Positions 9,601 through 17,460 of a stretch of DNA of 64,000 nt are shown one piece after another. The position numbers were made by a program, and so were the translations under genes. Where the stretch lies: positions 521,631 through 585,630 of the forward strand of contig NZ_JAANOQ010000001.1 of the NCBI RefSeq assembly GCF_011305415.1. Direction: 5' to 3'. Each line of letters opens with the position of its first letter. Position 1 is the stretch's first letter. This DNA comes from Flavobacterium bernardetii. Its GTDB lineage: Bacteria > Bacteroidota > Bacteroidia > Flavobacteriales > Flavobacteriaceae. The notes beneath the pieces were generated by a model. The model had not been told where the DNA came from. It saw only the letters and a program-made list of their open reading frames with translations, and made no database searches.

Positions 9601-9836
9601 AACTCCAGGATTGGTATTTATTGACTTATACAGATTTTATAAAAGAATTATCCAAAAAGAAAGTAAAACTTACTTTGTCTCAGGAAGCAGAATGGGAAGA
9701 CTATTTTGAAGTTGAAAGTAAAAAAGCACAAGAATTAAAAACTCAAATTGACAAAACAGATAAGGAAATAGACCAAATGGTTTATGAGTTGTATGGATTG
9801 AGTGAAGAGGAAATTGTGATTGTTGAGAATAGTTAA
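6675..9836 (+). CDS. Type IIG restriction enzyme/adenine methyltransferase
   Basis: This 1053-residue single-chain restriction-modification enzyme belongs to the Eco57I type. An N-terminal PD-(D/E)XK nuclease is marked by Asp88 (KKVDGA) and IELKGT (Glu102, Lys104). A helical linker with the sequence DRFLFILFAEDRGLL follows, and then an N6-adenine methyltransferase with motif I DPACGSGAFL (~residue 451) and motif IV NPPY (~574). The C-terminal third (~700-1050) resembles the TaqI-like target-recognition domain. It would both cut and methylate an asymmetric site, needing no separate specificity subunit. It is first in a six-gene co-directional run; the next start is 24 bases downstream. Confidence 0.92.
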   Translation: MPLFQASVLKKYISQLDKPTVQKAYKKYCKFFHDAKTQENIRNSKEEQFQEGFLRELFVDVLGYTLNPTPKFNLTTELKNLKGAKKVDGAIQKDDKALAVIELKGTNTKDLESIRQQAFDYKANQIGCIYVITSNFEKLRFYINNAVDFEEFNLFTLTEAEFELFYLCLAKDNLLANKPLSIKEASIVEEENITKKFYGDYSVFKRELFRDLVKQNMKNETFRELSEKNVKLSLFKKSQKLIDRFLFILFAEDRGLLAPNSISTILGEWKALEELDMVVPLYDRYKQYFSYLDTGRKGTDKKEEIFAYNGGLFQPDALLDAMIIDDDLLYKHTKKMTTYDFQSQVDVNILGHIFEHSLNEIESVNAEIEGTDFDKQKTKRKKDGVFYTPKYITKYIVDNTIGKLCTDKKQELGIIDEEYAKGRKNRQTTTIVKLDQQLKDYRDWLLQLTICDPACGSGAFLNQALDFLIREHSYIDELNKQLFGGFFVFPDIENQILEHNIYGVDLNDESIEIAKLSLWLRTAQPKRKLTSLNNNIKCGNSLIESKAVAGDKAFNWQESFPEVFEKGGFDVIIGNPPYVRQELFKEIKPYLEKNYKCYNSVADLYTYFIELGIRLINENGKFSFILPNKFLKSAYGKEIRKVIKSKSNLELLFDFDDYPVFDDATTYPIIYILNRQNEYKDDYFIYSEINNRLANRNPIESLENKQIKVPYLSLTDDMWNFINNDSLKLIDKLSEKSISLNSLVNKKIYRGLTTGKNEAFVIDEIKKDELIGKNFKNSELIKVLATGKEVKRNSFYFQNKYLLFTGFDNDIPSKYPDIQEELDKFKSDLIKRYDQGVNYWNLRACAYYNEMQLPKIIYPRINNQCNFYLDTKGEVFLLDNNFFISSDSKGLLALLNSKLVYYYLKNVCTTLQGGFYDFRRDKISTIPVSNIFLDYEEKLGSLGETLINLTDNINSSIQKFQRTIQRKFNLEDLPKKLQDWYLLTYTDFIKELSKKKVKLTLSQEAEWEDYFEVESKKAQELKTQIDKTDKEIDQMVYELYGLSEEEIVIVENS

Positions 9837-9860
9837 AAGTTATAAACTTATAAAAGTGAT

Positions 9861-11549
9861 ATGAGAATAAAAGAAGTCATTATTGAAAATTTTAAAGCTT
9901 TTAAAAAAGTTAAAATAGAATGTAATCAAAATTTTAATTTTATTGTTGGTGAGAATAATATTGGGAAATCTACGATTTTAGAGGCTATTCAATTATGGAA
10001 AGCATCTTTTGATACCCTTATTCAAAAAAGTGGAAATAAATTTTATGGAAATTCAACACCTTGCTATTTACCGATAGAGAATTTAATATTTTTAAGAATA
10101 TCTGATGTAGATGATTTATTTCACAACACAAAAAAAAACATCAAAATCACATTAATAATTGTTCACAATTTAGATGAGTTTGTTTTAGAAGTTGAATTAG
10201 AAAAACCTGATAAAATAGATACTTATTTTAGAGTAAAATATAATTTTGAAAGTTTCAATTTATTTAAGAATAAAGTTTCAGAATTAGGTCTTAATTTGAG
10301 AAATGCTATTTTTTTAAACAAAACAATTCCTGTTTTTAAAGCTACCAAAAATGAACCATTTTATAACTATGCACAAATTTTAAAAAAAATTGCTTTAGGT
10401 AAATCCAGTGAAGTAATAAGAAATAAAATATTGAGATGTGAACATGAAAACAAGTTTGAATCATTAGAAAAAAGATTAAACAAAGTTTTATCTAGTACTT
10501 TTAAAATTAGCCTGAAAAACAGAAATAGACAAGAAGAAGAGTTCGTTAGAATTACTTTACAAGAAAACGATAAAAAAGAAGTAGATATTGCATTAATTGG
10601 TAGTGGTGTTATTCAAATATTAGAAATATTTTCAACTTTAGAGTTGATAAATAAAAATGAGAACAGTTTAAATATATTGCTTATTGATGAACCTGATTCT
10701 CATATTCACTCAAACGTTCAATCCTCAATAATTGATGAATTAAGAAATGATGATAGAAGCCAAGTTTTTTTAATTTCACATAATGATAGATTAATTAATA
10801 AAGCAGTTGATGGAGAATTGTTTTATGTAAATTTAGTATCTGTGGAAGAAGGTTTAGTAAGAAGCTTACCTAAAGATTGTTATAACGATGTGTCAATTCA
10901 ATTAGCTGGTGAACTGTTAGGTTTGTCAATAGAAGAAAAAGAAAAAATAATAGTTATTACAGAAGGTAAAACTGATAAAAAAATTTTAGAGAAAGCTTGG
11001 GAAAAATTATATCCAGATTTAGATTGTCCTATGCATTTCATTGCTTCTGGTTTTCATTTGGAAGATGAAAAAAAAACAGGTAATGCTAGAGATGCTAGAA
11101 ATACGGTTGAATTTGTTTCCTCAATTATTAATGATATAAAATTGGTAGGACTTTTCGATAACGATAGAGAAGGAAATGAACAACTTTCTGGTTTTCGAAA
11201 AGAAATTTTTGAGCCATTTGATATTAACTCTTTTCAAATAAAACATAAAACAAAAGATATTTATGGACTTTGCTTACCAATTCCTGAAAACAGGATAAAA
11301 TTTGTTACAAATAATAAATTAACTCAGAGGTATTTGGTGATGGAACATTATTTTTCAGATGAAATTATAATAGATAATAATTTAAAAGGAGACCATATTC
11401 TTGATACTGAAGTGTTTGAAATAAATGGTGATAAAAATAGATTTGCTGAAAATTTAGATGTATTATCACCAGGATGTTTTTTGAATTTTTGTTTAATTTT
11501 TGATAAAATTGAGAGTTTGTTTCAAGAACAAGAAGAACAAGAAGTTTAA
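9861..11549 (+). CDS. OLD-family ATPase with TOPRIM nuclease domain
   Basis: This 562-residue protein has an ABC/SMC-type ATPase head and a TOPRIM nuclease. Walker A GENNIGKST is at residues 30-38. A signature-like stretch around residue 246 (IALIGSGVIQILEIFS) precedes Walker B LLIDEPDSH (Asp276, Glu277). The TOPRIM part has Glu368 (ITEGKTD) and LFDNDREG (Asp433, Asp435). OLD nucleases degrade DNA in anti-phage defence. No UvrD-type helicase follows, so it is not a Gabija GajA-GajB pair. It behaves as a stand-alone (class 1-like) OLD or works with its new neighbours. The downstream gene starts 15 bases later in the same frame. Confidence 0.9.
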   Translation: MRIKEVIIENFKAFKKVKIECNQNFNFIVGENNIGKSTILEAIQLWKASFDTLIQKSGNKFYGNSTPCYLPIENLIFLRISDVDDLFHNTKKNIKITLIIVHNLDEFVLEVELEKPDKIDTYFRVKYNFESFNLFKNKVSELGLNLRNAIFLNKTIPVFKATKNEPFYNYAQILKKIALGKSSEVIRNKILRCEHENKFESLEKRLNKVLSSTFKISLKNRNRQEEEFVRITLQENDKKEVDIALIGSGVIQILEIFSTLELINKNENSLNILLIDEPDSHIHSNVQSSIIDELRNDDRSQVFLISHNDRLINKAVDGELFYVNLVSVEEGLVRSLPKDCYNDVSIQLAGELLGLSIEEKEKIIVITEGKTDKKILEKAWEKLYPDLDCPMHFIASGFHLEDEKKTGNARDARNTVEFVSSIINDIKLVGLFDNDREGNEQLSGFRKEIFEPFDINSFQIKHKTKDIYGLCLPIPENRIKFVTNNKLTQRYLVMEHYFSDEIIIDNNLKGDHILDTEVFEINGDKNRFAENLDVLSPGCFLNFCLIFDKIESLFQEQEEQEV

Positions 11550-11564
11550 AATATTATATTAAAG

Positions 11565-13148
11565 TTGAATTACAAAAATCAAAAAAACACAGAGCAAGAC
11601 AACGACTGGGCAAAAAACCTAGAAGGAAATCCAATACACATATCCCAAGCCGAAAGCGGCGCAAAGGGTTATTATTGTATGGGTTGTGGTAAAGAAATGC
11701 AAGCAGTCAAAAGGAAAATAGCGCATTATCAATCTTATTTTAGACATCATGTTAAAGATTTAGATACTTCCAAAGTTGAGTGTGTAAATAGCAGTAGAGT
11801 GTACAGAGAAAAGCTAGCATATAATTATTTTATGCGAGTTAAAATGATTACAGTTCCAGCGGTTTATAAATATCCGCCTAAAGGCGTTGAAGGTTTTCCT
11901 TATTTAATTGAAGAAAAGCAAACAATTTATGCACACAGAGTTGATAGAGAAGTAACTTTTTTTGAGGATGAAAATGGTGTAATTCATAGTGGTAAAAACA
12001 CCAAAGTAGATGAACGCTATTTATCTATTCGACCAGATGCAGTATTTTATGATGTGGATGATAAGCCCATTTTATTTATTGAGTTTATTGTCACTCACAA
12101 ACCAGATGTAGTTAAGTTGAATAAATTACAGCGTTTAGGGATAAATACAGTTCAAATAATAGTCCCTAAACTAAACGAAGTTGAATTAGAAAAAGAAATA
12201 AGTAAAGCATCAAAAGTAAAATGGACGTATAATGAAAACGAATCCAACGCCGAATACATTCCAGTTTTCGAAGGAAATACAGAAGGAATACCACCAATTG
12301 ATGAAGAGCAAAGAAAGCTTTTTGAAGAATCTTACTTCTGCAGAGCAGCACAAGTTGCTAACCTTATACGGTCAATTAAAAGATGCTTGGAATCTGAACA
12401 TTACAGAAGAATTGAATTCCAATTTAAACAGGAAATATCAAGAATTGAGAACGCTACAAAAGGAGAGCGAACAAGACTGGCAGATATACAAACAGGAATT
12501 GAAAGAGAAATCGATTCAGAACTTAGAGGAAGCAGAACAGGATTTGAAGAAAGAAATCGAAAATTTCAAACTGAGAAAACTGATTTGGAAGAAAGATATA
12601 CTAGAAAGAGAAGCGAAATTAACGGAAAGATCTTTTCAATTAACAGAGATATCGACTTCAGAGAAGGCATTGGAGGAACTGAGGACGGAATTAGAAGAGA
12701 TTTTGAAGGAAGAAAAAGAGAACTTGAACTCGAAAGAATCCATATTGAAACTGAAGAAGGAAGATTTGCAAAACAAGAGAGAGAAATTGACGTTTCTATT
12801 GGAGAAGAATCTTCCATTCCAGGAGATTTTGAACAAAGAAGAAGTGAAGTTGAACAAAGTTTTGAAGGAAAAAGACAAGATTTGGAATCAAAAATTAGCG
12901 GATTTAGAGAAATTCAAAACGAAGAAGAAGGAAGAATTCGAGCTGAATTCGAAGGAATTAACAAACAAATTGCTGAGAGAATTAGCCAAAGAGATATATT
13001 ACAACAAGACGAATTGTCACCCAGAATTAAAACCATACTTGAATTATGGAGAGTATTTGACAATTATGAAAATGGAAGAGAGACTCTTTTACGATACAGA
13101 AGCGGAATTGAGATTATTAAAAGTGGAACTTGGAAAGAATGGGATTGA
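11565..13148 (+). CDS. CoiA-like nuclease with long charged coiled coil
   Basis: This 527-residue protein starts with TTG at 11565; the nearest in-frame ATG lies inside the zinc motif. Residues ~30-60 carry a CxxC (Cys38, Cys41) and a His-rich stretch like the N-terminal metal-binding part of competence protein CoiA. Residues 155-180 form a PD-(D/E)XK-like nuclease core (RPDAVF with Asp158, then LFIEFIVTH with Glu173). From ~280 to 480 the chain is an Arg/Glu-rich coil, ending in an aromatic tail (LELWRVFDNYENGRETLLRY). Low GC at third codon positions supports this frame over a competing frame that is also open at 12232-13179. It lies between OLD and the vWA gene, so a DNA-cleaving defence role is inferred. 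Confidence 0.8.
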   Translation: MNYKNQKNTEQDNDWAKNLEGNPIHISQAESGAKGYYCMGCGKEMQAVKRKIAHYQSYFRHHVKDLDTSKVECVNSSRVYREKLAYNYFMRVKMITVPAVYKYPPKGVEGFPYLIEEKQTIYAHRVDREVTFFEDENGVIHSGKNTKVDERYLSIRPDAVFYDVDDKPILFIEFIVTHKPDVVKLNKLQRLGINTVQIIVPKLNEVELEKEISKASKVKWTYNENESNAEYIPVFEGNTEGIPPIDEEQRKLFEESYFCRAAQVANLIRSIKRCLESEHYRRIEFQFKQEISRIENATKGERTRLADIQTGIEREIDSELRGSRTGFEERNRKFQTEKTDLEERYTRKRSEINGKIFSINRDIDFREGIGGTEDGIRRDFEGRKRELELERIHIETEEGRFAKQEREIDVSIGEESSIPGDFEQRRSEVEQSFEGKRQDLESKISGFREIQNEEEGRIRAEFEGINKQIAERISQRDILQQDELSPRIKTILELWRVFDNYENGRETLLRYRSGIEIIKSGTWKEWD

Positions 13149-13179
13149 TGAAAATTGGTTTTTAGAGAGATTAAAGTAA
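12232..13179 (+). other. Overlapping 315-codon open frame inside the CoiA-like gene
   Basis: A second same-strand frame stays open for 948 bases, runs past the CoiA-like stop and ends 41 bases before the vWA gene. Its translation is a Leu/Lys/Glu-rich coil ending NGIDENWFLERLK. In a sample of ~60 codons I counted about 40% G/C at third positions here against about 23% in the CoiA-like frame, and there is no clear ribosome site before the ATG. I judge it a composition-driven shadow, but its length and plausible C-terminus keep a frameshift product or overprinted gene possible. Confidence 0.2.
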
Positions 13180-13220
13180 AACTTCTCACATAAGTAAAAG
13201 AATGAAAAATAAATTAGTTT

Positions 13221-14603
13221 ATGAAAAACATTAATATTTTAATTGATGCCTCTGGGAGTATGGGATTTATGGAAAGGGCTGGAGTTGAGCATGAAAATAA
13301 ATATCTTCTTCCTGATGGATCTACTCGTACACAATTAGTAAAAAAAATATTAATTAATAGTATTATACCTAAATTATCATTTGTAGAAAATTTAGAAATT
13401 AATTCCTTCAGACAAGAAGCAACTTTGGATTCTGAAGGTCAAAAAATAATAGTTAACAATAAAGTATTGGAAGTTCCCAAAAACTATTCATGCTTTTCTG
13501 GTAAATATAATTTTGAAATAATAAAAAATGAAATTGAAAAAATCGAGAACCCAAAATCAGGAGGTACTCCTTTGTTTTGGGCAATTTCAATGATTTTACA
13601 TCAAAAAAACAAAGATGATTTTAATATAATTGTTTTGAGTGATGGGGATGCAAATGATAAGATAAACTTTGATGAAGAAATTTTGAGACAAATTGATATA
13701 TGCAAAAAAAAGTGTACGGTTTATTTCATAGGGATTGACCAAGATGAAGAGTCACAAAAAAAATCTAAAAACTTAGCAGAAAAAACAAATGGATTTTATG
13801 TAAATATTGATTTAGTAAATTATAGTGAAGAAAAATTTGAAAGTTTATTATTCAGTCTAAATGCATCTATTATTACTAATGGTTTAAAATGGTATAATAA
13901 TTTAAATCAAAAAGATTTATATGTTGAGCATATAATTCCGTTGACAATAAGAGATGATGAATATGACAAAAAATTGGAAGCTATAAGTAACAATGTTTCA
14001 TTTAAAAATGAGAATCAAAGTTCTGACAAAAAAAGTAAAATTGATGATAATATTAATGTAGAATCTATAGCAGAGCAAGTAGAATTTAATACTAAGTCAT
14101 TAGGATTAATAGAAACTCAAATGCAAAGCTTAGTTAAAGAAATAAGCTATTTACGTAAAGATAAGTTGAATATAGAAGATGAATTTGTTTCAAATGAAGA
14201 TGAAGAATTAAATAAGAAAATTGGTTACCAATGTGAGCAATTCTTAAATTCTATTTTTAAAACAAATAATTGGGAAAAGGTAAATTGGCTTAATGAATTA
14301 AATGAGCAGAGTAAACCATATGATTTTGAAGTAACAGTTAGTGGAATTAATTATTACATAGAATGTAAAGGTAGTATTAATAATTCAAAAGAATTTTTTC
14401 TTACTAAAAATGAATGGCAGTTTTATCTTCAAAATCGTAATAATTACAGACTGTATTTTGTTTCTGAAATTAATGCAGCTAATCCAGAGATAATCAGAAT
14501 TGAAGACTTATTAGTTGATATGGGCGACGGAAAATTAATTCCATGTTCAAGTGTAAATAGAAAAGTTAAAGCTGATAGAATATTGTTTCAAATAAATAAA
14601 TGA
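13221..14603 (+). CDS. vWA-DUF3883 fusion protein
   Basis: This 460-residue protein combines two domains. Residues 1-210 are a von Willebrand A domain with an intact metal-ion-dependent adhesion site: DASGSMG (Asp9, Ser11, Ser13), a threonine in SGGTPLFW and an aspartate in VLSDGDAND. An acidic linker with a short coil (~270-325) follows. Residues ~335-455 match DUF3883 (NO VEIN C-terminal type), with YIECKG (Glu381, Lys383) and FFLTKNEWQFYL, a fold related to PD-(D/E)XK nucleases. DUF3883 is usually attached to helicases or McrB-like ATPases. A fusion to vWA directly upstream of McrB suggests a partner-binding or effector subunit. The start is ATG at 13221. Confidence 0.85.
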   Translation: MKNINILIDASGSMGFMERAGVEHENKYLLPDGSTRTQLVKKILINSIIPKLSFVENLEINSFRQEATLDSEGQKIIVNNKVLEVPKNYSCFSGKYNFEIIKNEIEKIENPKSGGTPLFWAISMILHQKNKDDFNIIVLSDGDANDKINFDEEILRQIDICKKKCTVYFIGIDQDEESQKKSKNLAEKTNGFYVNIDLVNYSEEKFESLLFSLNASIITNGLKWYNNLNQKDLYVEHIIPLTIRDDEYDKKLEAISNNVSFKNENQSSDKKSKIDDNINVESIAEQVEFNTKSLGLIETQMQSLVKEISYLRKDKLNIEDEFVSNEDEELNKKIGYQCEQFLNSIFKTNNWEKVNWLNELNEQSKPYDFEVTVSGINYYIECKGSINNSKEFFLTKNEWQFYLQNRNNYRLYFVSEINAANPEIIRIEDLLVDMGDGKLIPCSSVNRKVKADRILFQINK

Positions 14604-14622
14604 TTTTAGTCAAAAATATTTA

Positions 14623-17460
14623 ATGGAAAATTTATATAAATTAAAAGAAGAGTTCCTTTCTATTTGGAGTGTAGAAAAAGTAAAACAAATGACTCTTGAG
14701 CAATACACAAATCTTAATAAAGAAGATTCTTTTTGTTACTGGTTAGAAAGTAGAACTACCGATTTAGGAAGTATTTGGGGTGGTTCTGCTTATAAATTTG
14801 GTGTTTACAAAAGAAGTGATATTAGTAAAGTCGTAGATGCTGATAATAGAAGAACTGACGGTATTTATGCTTGGTTTATAAAATATGGTGAAACCAAAGA
14901 AATTGCTTTTCAAACAATTAAAAATATTATTTTAGAAATTATTGATGCAGCAACTAAAAACGACATTGAAAAAATTGATAAAATAGATTTAGGTCCAGCT
15001 TACAAATGGAAAATTGCTTTTTTGTATAGTAATTATAAAGTTTTAAATATTTTCAAATATGAAGCGTTAAAATTCCTTTCAATTAATAATGGATTTGATT
15101 TTATTAAAAAAACTTCTATCTCTATATTCCAAAAGAATTTATTAAGCTTGAAAAAAGATGATGAAGACTATTTTGAATTCGCACATAATCTTTGGCGACA
15201 ATACGAAGATGGAAATAAAAAAGAAATTTTAGTTATGAATAAGAGAAAGCAGTTATTTATTAATTGGTTAAAATTAAATAATTTAAGTATTGAAATTGCG
15301 GATGAATTAGATGAATTATCACAAAACAATTTAATGGTTGAAAATTATCATAAATCAATTTATGAATGTACTGAATTGCATGAGGTTTACAATTATCCCG
15401 CCTATGATGATACATCAAATAAATTTAATTATAATGTAGAACAATATTATTATTTTACTATTGACCAAATAAAAATTGATACAGGAATTGATTTAAATAT
15501 AAAATATGCTTTAGTAAGTGTAGATAGTGATAATGAACTTAAGGAACTCATATCAAGCGGATATTGGAGTAGTGAAGGGAAAATAAATGTGTATGAATCA
15601 TACTTAAATAAATTTAAGATAGGTTATAAAATAGCAATAAGATATGCAAAAAGCGGACATTTATGTATCAGAAATATAGGGACAATAATAAACACATCAG
15701 TTTCTGGAAATATTTATAAATTTAAAATTGATTGGGATAAAAAATTTGAAGAATTTTGTCCTGAATTAAATGCAAATCCAGGCCCAATTAATTTTTTTCA
15801 AATTGAACCATATATTGGTAATGACAGAATTGAAGATATTAAAACCATTTTTTACAGAGCAATTACAAATCAAGAAGTTATGAAACAGCCTTTAAATCAA
15901 ATTCTATTTGGTGCACCTGGAACAGGAAAAACTTATACAACTAAAAAGTTAGCCGTTGAAATTATTGATGGAATTAGTTATGATGATAAGGATAGAGACT
16001 TCATTACTGATAGATATGAAAAATTGTTTAAAGCAGAGCAAATCAATTTTACAACTTTTCACCAAAGTATAAGTTATGAGGATTTTGTTGAAGGTATAAA
16101 GCCTGTTTTAAAGTCGGATGATGAAAGTGATGAAGATGATGAAAAAGAAAAAAAAGAAGCATCAATTGAGTACGAAATCAAGAATGGAATCTTTAAAAAA
16201 ATGTGTCAACTTGCTGAAGGTGTAACTGCTAAAGTTGAAGTTGTAGATAACGTTGATTTTCAAAATAAAGATTTCTATAAAATGAGTTTAGGTGGAAAAC
16301 ACCGATTAGAAAAACACAATTGGAGCATTAAAAATAATTTAATTTTTCTTGGTTGGGGTGGAGATAAAGATTTTACCGAATTAAATAAAATTAAGGATTG
16401 GAAATTATTTCGCGATACATTTAAAAAAGATTTTCCAGATTTAGTTGAGGAAACAAAATATGTAATTCAAGCCGTTTATACTTTCCAAAAAATGAAAATT
16501 GGTGATATAGTAGTTATATCTAAAGGAAATAAAATTATTGATGCAATTGGAATTATAGAAAGTGATTATTTCTATGATGACACGAAAGAGATTGATAATT
16601 ATCAATTTAGAACAGTAAAATGGTTAGCTACTAATATGAATTCTACAACTGATATTTTTGTACGTAAAGAAATATCACAGCAAACTATATATCAGTTTTA
16701 TAATGATGATGTTAAAATTGAAGCTTTTAATGAAAACTTCAAAAAAGAAACTAAAATTGAAGAACCAAAAAAATATGTTTTAGTTATTGATGAAATCAAT
16801 AGAGGTAATGTATCTTCTATTTTCGGAGAATTAATTACACTACTTGAAAAAGATAAAAGAAAAGGAGTTTTAAAGCCAAATAAAGAAGCTTTAGTAGTAG
16901 ATTTACCCTATTCGAATGATAAATTTTCTGTACCTGATAATTTATATATTATTGGTACAATGAACACTGCCGACCGAAGTGTAGAAGCATTAGATACTGC
17001 TTTAAGAAGAAGATTCTCATTCATTGAAATGCCTTCAAAGCCTAATTTATTACTTACTGAACATATTTCAAAAGGAATAATTACTGATTCTGAAAGAAAT
17101 GAAATTAATTTAATTTCAATACTAACAATCATTAACGAAAGAATAGAGCTTCTAATTGATAAAGACCATCAAATAGGACATTCATTCCTTATAAATACAA
17201 ATTCTTTTGATGAATTAAAATTAGTATTTAAAGATAGTATTATTCCATTGTTAGAAGAGTATTTCTTTGGCGACTTTGGTAAAATTGGATTGGTTATCGG
17301 TGGCGAATTTATAAAGCACAAAGATACTAAACCGAAATTCCCTAGTAATTTTAAATATGGTGAAGAGAACGATATAAGTAATTTTACAGATAAAATCGTA
17401 TACGAATTCACATCGTTTGCTAATTGGACTGCTAAAACATTTACTTCAATTTATGAGTAA
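14623..17460 (+). CDS. mcrB: McrB-like GTPase with inserted EVE-like domain
   Basis: This 945-residue restriction motor has an N-terminal region (~1-200, DSFCYWLESRTTDLGSIWGG and GSAYKFGVYKR) shared by many McrB homologues. A second unassigned module follows (~290-400). The AAA+ domain then has Walker A GAPGTGKT (430-437), Walker B VIDEINRG (Asp723, Glu724) and the McrB-type MNTADRS (780-786), which marks GTP use. Between Walker A and B, residues ~545-690 carry an insertion (FLGWGGDKDF, IQAVYTFQKMKIGDIVVISKG) resembling an EVE/PUA-like modified-base reader. It would translocate DNA and activate the McrC nuclease encoded next. Its stop overlaps the mcrC start by eight bases. Confidence 0.9.
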   Translation: MENLYKLKEEFLSIWSVEKVKQMTLEQYTNLNKEDSFCYWLESRTTDLGSIWGGSAYKFGVYKRSDISKVVDADNRRTDGIYAWFIKYGETKEIAFQTIKNIILEIIDAATKNDIEKIDKIDLGPAYKWKIAFLYSNYKVLNIFKYEALKFLSINNGFDFIKKTSISIFQKNLLSLKKDDEDYFEFAHNLWRQYEDGNKKEILVMNKRKQLFINWLKLNNLSIEIADELDELSQNNLMVENYHKSIYECTELHEVYNYPAYDDTSNKFNYNVEQYYYFTIDQIKIDTGIDLNIKYALVSVDSDNELKELISSGYWSSEGKINVYESYLNKFKIGYKIAIRYAKSGHLCIRNIGTIINTSVSGNIYKFKIDWDKKFEEFCPELNANPGPINFFQIEPYIGNDRIEDIKTIFYRAITNQEVMKQPLNQILFGAPGTGKTYTTKKLAVEIIDGISYDDKDRDFITDRYEKLFKAEQINFTTFHQSISYEDFVEGIKPVLKSDDESDEDDEKEKKEASIEYEIKNGIFKKMCQLAEGVTAKVEVVDNVDFQNKDFYKMSLGGKHRLEKHNWSIKNNLIFLGWGGDKDFTELNKIKDWKLFRDTFKKDFPDLVEETKYVIQAVYTFQKMKIGDIVVISKGNKIIDAIGIIESDYFYDDTKEIDNYQFRTVKWLATNMNSTTDIFVRKEISQQTIYQFYNDDVKIEAFNENFKKETKIEEPKKYVLVIDEINRGNVSSIFGELITLLEKDKRKGVLKPNKEALVVDLPYSNDKFSVPDNLYIIGTMNTADRSVEALDTALRRRFSFIEMPSKPNLLLTEHISKGIITDSERNEINLISILTIINERIELLIDKDHQIGHSFLINTNSFDELKLVFKDSIIPLLEEYFFGDFGKIGLVIGGEFIKHKDTKPKFPSNFKYGEENDISNFTDKIVYEFTSFANWTAKTFTSIYE

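Noticed and set aside
9861..11549. Gabija (GajA-GajB) system
   Set aside because: The OLD-type protein fits GajA in part, but no UvrD/PcrA-like helicase gene follows or lies elsewhere in the island.
12566..12878. Minus-strand open frames of 80-83 codons within the CoiA-like gene
   Set aside because: They are serine/leucine/phenylalanine-rich mirror images of a Glu/Lys/Arg-rich coil and have no start context of their own.
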